A stretch of 64,000 bases of DNA from Neoarius graeffei. Lineage: Eukaryota > Chordata > Actinopteri > Siluriformes > Ariidae. A model generated the notes under the pieces. It did not search any database and was not told where the DNA came from. It saw only the letters and a program-made list of their open reading frames with translations. Shown in pieces: positions 22,777 through 34,900 of the stretch (its first letter is position 1; the number at the start of each line of letters is the position of its first letter). The stretch is taken from contig NC_083577.1 in NCBI RefSeq assembly GCF_027579695.1, positions 57,070,283-57,134,282 on the forward strand, given 5' to 3'. A program made the translations under genes and the position numbers.

Positions 22777-25700
22777 GTAAGTAAAGTAAATTTTATTTAT
22801 AAAGCACATTTAAAAACAGTGCAAACTGACCAAAGTGCTGTACAGTGTCTGGCTAAAACAATAAAAGAAAATAAAAGCAATAAAGCATATTAGTAACATA
22901 TGGTAAGAAAACATTTTAGCAGCATTCCAATAGACAAAGACAACTGGGTGCAGTGTACAGTGACAAAACACTGACAGCATTGACCAACACATAGTAAAAG
23001 AAAATGAAGCATAAAATAATTAAGATACATAAAAAGTGTTAAAAAGCAATTTAGATACATAAAAGGTGTTAAAGGGCAGTGGCTTAAAGGAACAGTCCAC
23101 CGTACTTCCATAATGAAATATGCTCTTATCTGAATTGAGACGAGCTGCTCCGTACCTCTCCGAGCTTTGCGCGACCTCCCAGTCGGTCAGACGCGCTGTC
23201 ACTCCTGTTAGCAATGTAGCTAGGCTCAGCATGGCCAATGGTATTTTTTGGGGCTGTAGTTAGATGCGACCAAACTCTTCCGCGTTTTTCCTGTTTACAT
23301 AGGTTTATATGACCAGTGATATGAAACAAGTTCAGTTACACAAATTGAAACGTAGCGATTTTCTATGCTATGGAAAGTCCGCACTATAATGACAGGCGTA
23401 CTAACACCTTCTGCGCGCTTCGACAGCGCATTGATACTGAGCTCCGTATCAATGTGCTGTCGAAGCGTGCAGAAGGTGTTAGTACGCCTGTCATTATAGT
23501 GCGGACTTTCCATAGCATAGAAAATCGCTACGTTTCAATTTGTGTAACTGAACTTGTTTCATATCACTGGTCATATAAACCTATGTAAACAGGAAAAACG
23601 CGGAAGAGTTTGGTCGCATCTAACTACAGCCCCAAAAAATACCGTTGGCCATGCTGAGCCTAGCTACATTGCTAACAGGAGTGACAGCGCGTCTGACTGC
23701 GTCTGACTGACTGGGAGGTCGCGCAAAGCTCGGAGAGGTACGGAGCAGCTCGTCTCAATTCAGATAAGAGCATATTTCATTATGGAAGTACGGTGGACTG
23801 TTCCTTTAAGGGAGAGAAGAAAGCTAAGAACTAAGAAGCAAAGGGTAAGGTGTAAAAGTGTGTTTTCAGTCTAAATTTAAAAGTAGTGATAGTGGGAGCG
23901 AGTCTGATGTCTGGAGGCAGACCATTCCAAAGACGTGGGGCTGCCACTGCAAAGGCTCGGTCACCTTTATGTATAAGACGGGACCGGGGAACATGGAGGA
24001 GGCCTTGGTTAGTGGATCTGAGAGACCTGGGTGCAGAGTGGTGTCGCAGCATGTCTGAAATGTAGGAAGGGGCCTGACCATGTAAAAACTTAAAAACTAA
24101 AAGAAGTATTTTGAATTGGATTCTAAAACATATGGGGAGCCAGTGCAGAGAGGAGAGTATGTATGTATGCACACCTTTGACCACATCACATAAATTGAAT
24201 TTTGGGTTAATGTGGCAGATTTTAAACCAGTAACAATCATTAAGCGTTTGTTATGTCCATAGAATACACTAATTTTTAGTTCATCCAGCTGTAGGCCAGG
24301 CCGGGTGAACTTGTGTGACCACACGTCGTCCGTTTGTCGTACGTTGTCATCCGTCCACAATTTACAGAAATCGCTACTTCTCCTACAGGATTGATCAGAT
24401 TTTGATCAAACTCACATACAATGTTCCCCAGGTGGGTGTGCATAAAAATTGTCAAGATGGTGGCGCAACCTGTCATATTTACGATTTTATGGGCGTCTGA
24501 AATTTTCAGGTGACTCATCACATTAAACGCTACTCTTTGTAAACTGCTGGGACGTTTTCACTGAAACTCACCCAGAAGACTCGAAAGACATGTACCAACA
24601 AGAGTTGTTTGCCAGGTGGTGCCACCTGCCATGGATGCAGCTACAGAGGGGTCATATGCAGTTTCTTGAACATCACTCCTCCTCCTCCAGGAGTGATCAG
24701 ATTTTGATCAAACTCATATGAAATGTTCCCCAGGTTGGTATGTATAAAAGTTGTCAATACGGTGGCACCACCTGTCTTATTTAACATTTTATAGGCGTTT
24801 TAAAATTTCGGGTGACTCGTCACACCAAACACCACTATTTATAAATTGCGAGGATGTTTTCACTGAAACACACCCAGAAGACTCTAAAGACATATGCCAA
24901 CAAAAATTGTTCACCAGGTGGCACCACCTGCCATGGATGCAACTACACAGGGGTCATATACAATTTCACAAAAATTGCTACTCCCCCTACAGGATTGATC
25001 GGATTTCAAACTCACATACAGCAGTGGCCAGGATGAGCTACAGCCTCATTGAGGCTATGTTCTTCATGTTTTCCTTTCCTTATGTTGTTTGTAATCTGTT
25101 AATAGCAGTGTTGTAGTCGAGTCAGTAAACCTCGAGTCCAAGTCCAGTCTCGAGTCCCTAGTGTTCAAGTCCAAGTCATTAAAGAAAATTTCAAGTCGAG
25201 TCCGAGCCGAGTCCACTACTGATCTGAGTTGAGTCCGACACAAGCCCCGCTATCAATAGGGCCAATAACATGAGAGAGGGTTAACACTAGCGAGTTCATT
25301 GGTCAGCAAGCCACGCTATCAACAGAGCAATGAACATAGCATGTCACTTCCTTCTCTGGGTGGAGTCTTACCAACTAACGATTGAAGTTCGAGGTCGTTC
25401 CCGTCGTCTCCTCGATAGTTCTTCTACATATGGAACACATAGCAGTGCATTTTTTCCCTACTGCACGAGAAGTCTGTATAAGCAAATCGGACAATCCTAG
25501 TGGCATTGTCTCCAGGCATTTTAGCGCCATTAATGTTAGTTTGTTCCTGAACATGACGTATGAACAGGTGAACGTGCATTCTCTTGCACGGAATCAGTAT
25601 AAAATTAACGTATATCTTATGCCAAATTATTATGGCATGTTACAAAAATGAAAAAAATGAGAGTCCTCATCTCCAGCTTACGAGTCCAAATGCAGTTAAT

Positions 25701-28700
25701 GCACAAGTCCGAGTCATCAGTGCTGAAGTCCAAGTCAAGTCACGAGTCCTTAAAATTAGAGCACGAGTTGGACTCGAGTACTACAAGCCTGGTTAATCGA
25801 TTACATTTTGTGGTGGAAGAATGCTTTATTGCAAGTATAATTGATAATAATTATTTATTTTGATTATTAGATTTTGTCATATTGTTTTGTCGCCATTTTA
25901 TAAAAGCTATAATATTCCATGGCATCCTTTACAGTGCAGTACTCCTTCTCATGGCTTATTTCTTTATGAACAATGAACGAACAACACTTGAGAGATTTGT
26001 CACTTGCTTGATTTTTTTTTCTTTCTTTTTTTTTTAAACATTTCCAGCTAATGATTTTCTGTTTTTTACGTTACAATTCTAGAAACATTCGGTCCCAGTA
26101 CAATTTTCATGATGTTCATTTTTGTGTAACTGGGAACATTGTGTGAGCATTGTTGTCATAACATTGTTACACAACCAATAATTACCACGTTTTCTGATCT
26201 TTAAAGGAATGTTGGTTTGAGTGTTTGAATACCATCTAACCTCCTTATAAACTGTGAATCCATACTGAAAGTTCTACTTCTTTATTAGACGAGTTTCACA
26301 TGAAGATGGTGTAGATGAATGAAAACAGTCAATTTAGTGCTTGATTTTTGGAATCTGTCATTTCAAGCTTGTGCCAAGTCTTCTCTTCTCATCTCATTAT
26401 CTCTAGCCGCTTTACCCTGTTCTACAGGGTCGCAGGCAAGCTGGAGCCTATCCCAGCTGACTACAGGCGAAAGGCGGGGTACACCCTGGACAAGTCGCCA
26501 GGTCATCACAGGGCTGACACATAGACACAGACAACCATTCACACTCACATTCACACCTACGGTCAATTTAGAGTCACCAGTTAACCTAACCTGCATGTCT
26601 TTGGACTGTGGGGGAAACCGGAGCACCCGGAGGAAACCCACGCGGACACGGGGAGAACATGCAAACTCCGCGCAGAAAGGCCCTCGCCGGCCACGGGGCT
26701 CGAACCCAGGACCTTCTTGCTGTGAGGCGACAGCGCTAACCACTACACCACCGTGCCGCCCGTGCCAAGTCTTATGTAATGTTATTTCTTAAGAATAAGA
26801 CTATGAGCGGTGTTTTTATTAAGCTGCACACTGACTTGTGTCTTCTCTCTGTGCAGTGTGCGGTCCTGAATGAGAAGCTGGATTCACTCCTGCAGACCCT
26901 GAACACAGAGGCTCAGGCGATGAGTCCTCCTTCTCTCACCACCCCCCCTATTGTAGAAGAGGAGCTGGAGGAAGAGGAGCTGGAGGAGGAGGATCTCAGT
27001 GAGGAGTCTCTGACGGAGCTAAAGGAGAAAATGGAGGAGAACGTCACAGAGAAGGACTCTCCACACAAGCTTTTCAGGCCACGTGAGCAGCTCATGCTGC
27101 GTGCAAACAGCTTGAAGAAAGCGGTCAGGCAGATCATCGAGCAGGCTGAGAAAAGTAATAATAACAAGCCAGAGATGATTATAATGCTCTGATGAGAGAT
27201 TTGCGAGTATCAACATTATCTTTGTTAGCAAGCAGTGAATGTGTAGTACGTTCCTTTTCTGATTTGCGCCATCATAACATAGTGGAGCTTCCTTTTACGA
27301 TTTATGTAAACATTCACATTGACTAAGAACTCAGCGAATCTATGTATCTGGTCTGGTTCTCTTTCCTAGTGGTGGATGAACAGAATGCTCATACGGACGA
27401 ACAAGACCTGCAGTCTCCTACAGACATCAAAAAGGACATAGAGGAGGAAAACAAGGACAGCGAGAAGGATGAGGACACCAAAGAACTGGAGAGTCTGCCC
27501 TGTGAGTCTAAACTGCACTTGTGGAAGAAGGCTTTAAGATGCCAACAACTAATGATTACATGTGCTATCAGAGTGGGTAGTTAAAGGGGAACTGAAGGCA
27601 AATTTTTTTATTATCAAAATTCTATTTATCTCATTTTATTAAATATAGGAATGCATTTTTGACAGCTATTTTGTCACTGCGATAGCGCGCTATGAGTGTT
27701 TGAAATATGCTCTGTAATATATCAGTCCATATGTCAAAGCAATGGCCGTAAACGAGATTCGTTGAGACCTGTGCGAGACATCGTAGGACGGAAGTAAAAC
27801 GTACAGCGGAAATCAAAGTGGCCGACATCTGCCAACATTGTCAAAAGACGCACGCGCCCTCTTTCGAATGCTGACGTAATCAAGCCGGAAGTTTTGTTTG
27901 TTTTGAGAGCAATCAAGAAAGTTTGAAGAAAGTAGGCAGTAATCATCATTTAAACTCGTTTTTGTGCGACATTTCATTTGGAAAACAGTTCATTTGGTGG
28001 AATAAATGTGACACAAGATGCCAAGGACACCTGGCTGACACTTCACGTCTCAGAGTCTCGCACAAGTCTCGTGAAGATCGCGCGGATAAGCGACGCCTGC
28101 CGTGGACCAAACGAACTACATTCAACATGGCTAAAAACTGAATAGGCTGATAAGTCTAATATTTAATTGCAAGTAGTTGCCAATACAAGTCACGATATAA
28201 GGTTACTAAAACCGAAAACGTAATTGAATAACACGTTAATTAAGAAATAAAGCAAGTTGAAAAATGACTTCAGTTCTCCTTTAAACACAACACATTCAAT
28301 ATCATAGATAATTTTAGAAGTCTAGCTGTAAAATTGACTTTGATTTCTGAATGTTTGATGATGATGCCCTCTAGTGTTTCTAGCACGTTATGAACATTAT
28401 TATAATTTCAGTGTGGGAAATAAGGAATTTTAAGCAGACTGTCACAAGACAGACAAGTCTGAAATGTTGTTTGTCAGTCCAAATTTCAGCCTGTCCAAAT
28501 AACGGGCCAAATGCCTGGAATGATGCGTCTGGGGGTCCGGGGCCTGCCTTAGGGCCCCGGAAGCTGAAAGGCTTTAGATGCCTGGAGATGGCTTCTCCAC
28601 TATTTCCAGGCACATTTTTGTGATCTTTAAAGGCCAAATTACATTAGATATTAGTTGCTAGTTACACTACAAATTAAATATAATATACAAGAAAATGTCA

Positions 28701-31700
28701 GAAGATTCAAGAAAAACATGCTTAAAGTTATACCCAAAAAAACAGTAGCACACACAGATCAGTTCCATGTCTAGAAAAAAATATGGGGGGGGAAGGATGT
28801 TCCAGTTGGTTACAACTTACTGGTCCTCATATATAGGTACTATAATAACACTCATGAAACACTATGTCAACCATGACTATTTGTTCTATACTATGTTTAT
28901 AATAAGTCTATAAGAAATTTAGTAATTAACAATACAACTCTTCTTACATAATACAGTTCAAATTTTGAGTACGAGATTCCAAGCAGGGGCGGCACGGTGG
29001 TGTAGTGGTTAGCGCTGTCGCCTCACAGCAAGAAGGTCCGGGTTGGTTCGAACCCCGTGGCCGGCGAGGGCCTTTCTCTGCGGAGTTTGCATGTTCTCCG
29101 CGTGTCCGGGTGCTCCGGTTTCCCCCACAGTCCAAAGACATGCAGGTTAGGTTAACTGGTGACTCTAAATTGACCGTAGGTGTGAATGTGAGTGTGAATG
29201 GTTGTCTGTGTCTATGTGTCAGCCCTGTGATGACCTGGCGACTTGTCCAGGGTGTACCCCACCTTTCGCCCGTAGTCAACTGGGATAGGCTCCAGCTTGC
29301 CTGCGACCCTGTAGAACAGGATAAAGCGGCTAGAGATAATGAGATGAGATTCCAAGCAACTTTGTAACAAAATGACTCTTAAAATGGCTCGAAACTAAAC
29401 ATGGTCATATCGTTTGGCATTCAGACTAAAATCTGCTGGACTAGAACTTAGAAAATAGAGATTATCATGCCGTTATCTTGGGAATAGTCTTTTATGAATG
29501 CGGCTCGGCATAGCCTAACCTTCCCCGTGACTTAAAAAGTGCATTTACATTCAGGGATCCTTCGGAGTGTGTTGTGCATGCACTTGGGACCCAGTCGTTA
29601 AGGGAAGCACCTGATGCTGATTTGAGTGCAATCAGCACATGCATATAAGGACTGTGTTTTCACAGAGACTTTGTGAAGTATTGTGTCAGGTATACGGCGG
29701 TAGATGGCTCTAAGTGCAGGAAGAGTGTTTATTAGTAGGTGTGATATTTACAAAAACAAACCTCAAACGAAATCGTAAGCAGAGTCTTAAACATGGCTAG
29801 AAACAAATGTGACCGTGATAATGATAATACTTCGCAAAGCCTCTGTGTTCTTATATGAGCGTGCTGATTGTGCTCAAATCAGCATCACGTATTTCCCATA
29901 ACAACCAAGTCCTGTGAGCAAACGTGGCCACTCGAGCACGAAGGCATGACAGTCAAGTGTTCGTTTGCTGTGTGACCACAACTTTTAGCTCGGCTGTATA
30001 TCGCCATGCGTCGTCACCAAAACGCCTCATTTTCATCAGTAACCCATCGCAAAGCATCGCGAGCTGTAGTGTGACCGTAGCCTTATACATTTATCCCAGA
30101 GCAATATCTGTCTCTATAAAGCCCATGTGATTGTGTAATAGACAGACCTACTTGTCCAGGCGAGAATAAAAGGCTCCTGAAGACATTACCTTGTCATTAG
30201 CGGCTAGTGATGTTTTATTGTATTGTAAAATTATTGCATTATGTAAAGCAAAAAAACAACAAAAATGTGAAACATACTGTGATGAAGCAGCCATACAACT
30301 GTTTATGGATGCCAGCTTGATAATCGTACGTTCACTCTTTCTCAGATGTATTCACTTACAGTCAGTGGTCACTTTATAAGGTACACCTGCCTCGTAGCTA
30401 CACTCATTTACAATTTTATTAGGTATTTACACTTTCAGTAGATTTATATCTAGGTGCAATTTGTAGGTTTCCCCATCTCCTTGTAGCTTCCAATACCTGC
30501 ACCTCATCAGTGTTGTCCTCCATCTTAATTTTCCATCCTAGTCTAGAATTTATATTTGTAGATATTTTGCATCTTTTTGTTTATCATGAAATTGCTATCA
30601 CAGAGAGAGAAGGTTCTCCTGTGTTGTCTTCAGCTTTTATACTAACATGCTATCTTCCTTTAGTGGCGAAGTCACCCTGTTCACCTACCGAGAGGCGTGT
30701 GAGTCGCAGCACGCAGTCCTGTGGCTCTTTCTCCATTCCTCCCTTCACCACAAGTAAAGAGAACCTGCCTGTCCTCAACACTCGCATCATCTGTCCAGGT
30801 ATGATTGCACGGACACTAAATTATAATCTAGGAGGAAGTAAAGTATTTCACTATTTATTAAAAGGATCTAATGCAGTAAATGGTCTTGTTAGCTCACCGG
30901 CTGGAGGGCGATGAGCTATTGCCATCACACGGCGTCCGTCCGTCCGTCCATCCGTCCATTCGTCCATCCACAAGTCACAAAAATTGCTGCTCCTACCTGA
31001 GTTTTCAATGGATTTTGATTCTGACTGTTTTTGTTTGGAAGATCTAATCAGTCTGCACAAAAGTTACTCCTTGGTTTCGTGATTTCTCATTAACAAGTTG
31101 CTAATTAGGCCAATTAATAAACTTTCGGGAAAATCGCCACTCCTCCCTGAGTCTTCAATGGATTTTGATTCTGATTGTTTTGTTTGGAAGGTCAGATTGT
31201 TGTAATTGTTCTCATGAAGAGCAACTTTTTTCATAATCTCTTTCTCCATCTTCACAAAGGGTGCCAATAATTACCAAACCAACTGTAAATGCTTATATAC
31301 AATATTTATATTTATGTTTATCTATCATACTTGTAGAGAGGGGTATTTGGAGAAGTGTGTCATGAACAACTACTTTGGGATCGGCTTGGATGCCAAGATC
31401 TCACTGGAGTTGAACAACAAGCGTGAAGAACATCCTGAGAAATGCAATTCTGATTGTTTTGTTTGGAAGATCTAATCAGTCTGCACAAAAGTTACTCCCT
31501 GGTTTTATGATTTCTCATTAACAAGTTGCTAATTAGGCCAATTAACAAACTTTCAGGAAAATTGCTACTCCTCCTGAGTTTTCAGTGGATTTTGATTCTG
31601 AATGTTTCGTTTGAAAGATCAAATTGTTGTAATTGTTCTCATGACGAGCAACTTAGCTAATTATAAATGAGTCTGGTTTCTCATGGTATGGTCGTGTGAG

Positions 31701-31941
31701 CTACTGCGTCGCTGACGCTCTGGTATGATATTAAATTATTTAAGTTTGTTAATGAAACTTCTCTGATTTGCTGGCTCTCAGGCTTGCGTGCAGGTCTTGC
31801 TGCCTCCATAGCTGGAAGCTCAATCATTAGCAAGATGTTACTTGCTAACATTGACCCGTTTGGAGCCACGCCTTTCATTGACCCTGACCCAGATTCATTG
31901 TAAGATCCTCTAACATACCTCTTCATTCTCTCTCTCACTCA

Positions 31942-31984
<43 letters not shown>

Positions 31985-34900
31985 TCTTTGTCAAATTATA
32001 CTTTAGTGTAACAAGACGTCATGAACTTCCTGGAGTTTCTTAACATTCAGATGAACTTTAAAAAAATCAAATATGGACATGCTTTAGTTAGATTTTATTC
32101 CTTAAATTTTCTTAGAAGGGCAGCATGGTGGTGTAGTGGTTAGCGCTGTCGCCTCACAGCAAGAAGGTCCGGGTTCGAGCCCCGTGGCCGACGAGGGCCT
32201 TTCTGTGTGGAGTTTGCATGTTCTCCCCGTGTCCGCGTGGGTTTCCTCCGGGTGCTCCGGTTTCCCCCACAGTCCAAAGACATGCAGGTTAGGTTAACTG
32301 GTGGCTCTAAATTGACCGTAGGTGTGAATGTGAGTGTGAATGGTTGTCTGTGTCTCTGTGTCAGCCCTGTGATGACCTGGCGACTTGTCCAGGGTGTACC
32401 CCGCCTTTCGCCCATAGTCAGCTGGGATAGGCTCCAGCTTGCCTGCGACCCTGTAGAACAGGATAAAGCGGCTAGAGATAATGAGATGAGATGAGATGAG
32501 ATTTTCTTAGAATAAATTACCTTCAGTTAAAGGTTAGTTAGATTTCTCTCATATTTTCCAATATGTGAAAGTAAAGCAATTAACCACAAAGACATTTTTT
32601 CATAATCTCTCCATCTTCACAAAGGGTGCTAATAATTATCAAACCAACTGTAAATGCTTATATACAATATTTATATTTATGCTTATCTATCATACTTGTA
32701 GAGAGGGGTATTTGGAGAAATGTGTCATGAACAACTACTTTGGGATCGGCTTGGATGCCAAGATCTCACTGGAGTTTAATAACAAGCGTGAAGAACATCC
32801 TGAGAAATGCAGGTCAGAGCTTCTTCTTCTCTCTGGCTGTTTCATATCAGGTATTAGATTTATTTTTTTTTGACTGTCCCAATGTTCCACTGTGGTAGGA
32901 GTCGCACCAAAAATATGATGTGGTACGGAGTCTTAGGCACGAAGGAATTACTGCAGAGAACCTACAAGAACCTGGAGCAGAAAGTGCAGTTAGAGGTAAG
33001 ACAAAAAAGTGAGAAGTCGAGTTAGAAGTCAGCTTTGCACAACTCTGTGATAGTGATGTAGATTAGCACAGTAAATGTGAATTAAGTTACATTTTAAAAC
33101 ACCATATGTAAAAGTTAACTAATGACTCTAATAGTTGTACTGTACTTTGTAATTTTTATTTATGTCCCCCTTAGTGCACTGGTTTGATTCTGTATTATAT
33201 TTGGATTTGTACTGGTGCATTGGTTTGGTTCTGTATTGTATTTGGATCTGTATTGTATTTGGTTGGTTTGGTTCTGTATTGTATTTGGATCTGTATTGTA
33301 TTTGGATTTGGTTGGTTTGGTTCTGTATTGTATTTGGATCTGTATTGTATTTGGATTTGGTTGGTTTGGTTCTGTATTGTATTTGGATTTGTACTGGTGC
33401 ATTGGTTTGGTTCTGTATTGTATTTGGATCTGTATTGTATTTGGATTTGGTTGGTTTGGTTCTGTATTGTATTTGGATCTGTATTGGATTTGGATTTGGT
33501 TGGTTTGGTTCTGTATTGTATTTGGATCTGTATTGTATTTGGATTTGGTTGGTTTGGTTCTGTATTGTATTTGGATTTGTACTGGTGCATTGGTTTGGTT
33601 CTGTATTGTATTTGGATCTGTATTGGATTTGGATTTGGTTGGTTTGGTTCTGTATTGTATTTGGATCTGTATTGTATTTGGATTTGGTTGGTTTGGTTCT
33701 GTATTGTATTTGGATCTGTATTGTATTTGGATTTGGTTGGTTTGGTTCTGTATTGTATTTGGATTTGTACTGGTGCATTGGTTTGGTTCTGTATTGTATT
33801 TGGATTTGGTTGGTTTGGTTCTGTATTGTATTTGTATTTGTATTGGTACATTGATTTGGTTCTGTACATAGATGCAAATCAGTAGGAAACAAACACTCAT
33901 GTTCATCCATGGCTTGCTGCTCATGTCTGTTCTATTAAAAAATCCCAGAGCACTTTATGTTTATATGATGGCTTTTGCAGTGTGATGGACAGTACATCCC
34001 GCTCCCCAGTCTCCAGGGAATTGCTGTGCTCAACATCCCCAGCTACGCAGGAGGAACCAACTTCTGGGGCGGGACCAAAGAGGATGATGTAAGTGTCCCT
34101 AATAATCTTCTCCTTTGATCTCTCCTCTTCCTGTATCTGCTGTACTGTGCATATCCCAGGCTTTCGTTAAATCTTGAAATGTGATTTTTCACTATGGCTC
34201 TTCCCTATGATTTTTGTGTGTGTGTTGATCTTAGTCAACCTAATGTGAGGCTGTCATCAAAGTTAGCCCCAGCACACACATTGATGAACAGCTTACATCA
34301 CTAAAGCACAGAAAGCAATCTTTCTGTGATCAGTTTAGTGTTAGTCTCTGTACCAGTACCCAGTCTAGTACGCAATCAAGTGAACTACAATAGATATGAC
34401 TCCCAACCAGCTCCATGTCACCATTTATTATGCAAGAGGTTTCAGAGGTTTGTGCACAGTGTTAGAGGTGTGTGGAATGTGACTATTTTCATTCTCTGTG
34501 GACAGACACATGCTGATCATGACCATATGTTTAAGAGCAGTTCTTCATCTATCCGTCCATCAGTTATCTATAGCTTATCCATCAGGGTTGCAGGGGAAGC
34601 TAGAGCCAATCCCAGCTGACTTCATCGAGAGGCGGGTTACACACTGGACAGATCCCCAATTCATTACATTACAGTCTGGAATCTCTTATCCAGACGTACA
34701 GTGGTGCTTGAAAGTTTGTGAACCCTTTAGAATTTTATATATTTATGCATAAATAAACATCAGATTTTCACACAAGTCCTAAAAGTAGATAAAGAGAACC
34801 CAGTTAAACAGATGAGACAAAAATATTATACTTGGTCATTTATTTATTGAGAAAAATGATCCAATATTATACATCTGTGAGTGGCAAAAGTATGTGAACC

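Noticed and set aside
31337..31445. Alternative exon of dgkh
   Set aside because: No donor, wrong phase after exon 9 and wrong order relative to exon 10.
33128..33924. Five overlapping frames of more than 200 codons on both strands
   Set aside because: They lie wholly in a tandem minisatellite and differ only by phase of the same units; no start context or splice fit to dgkh.
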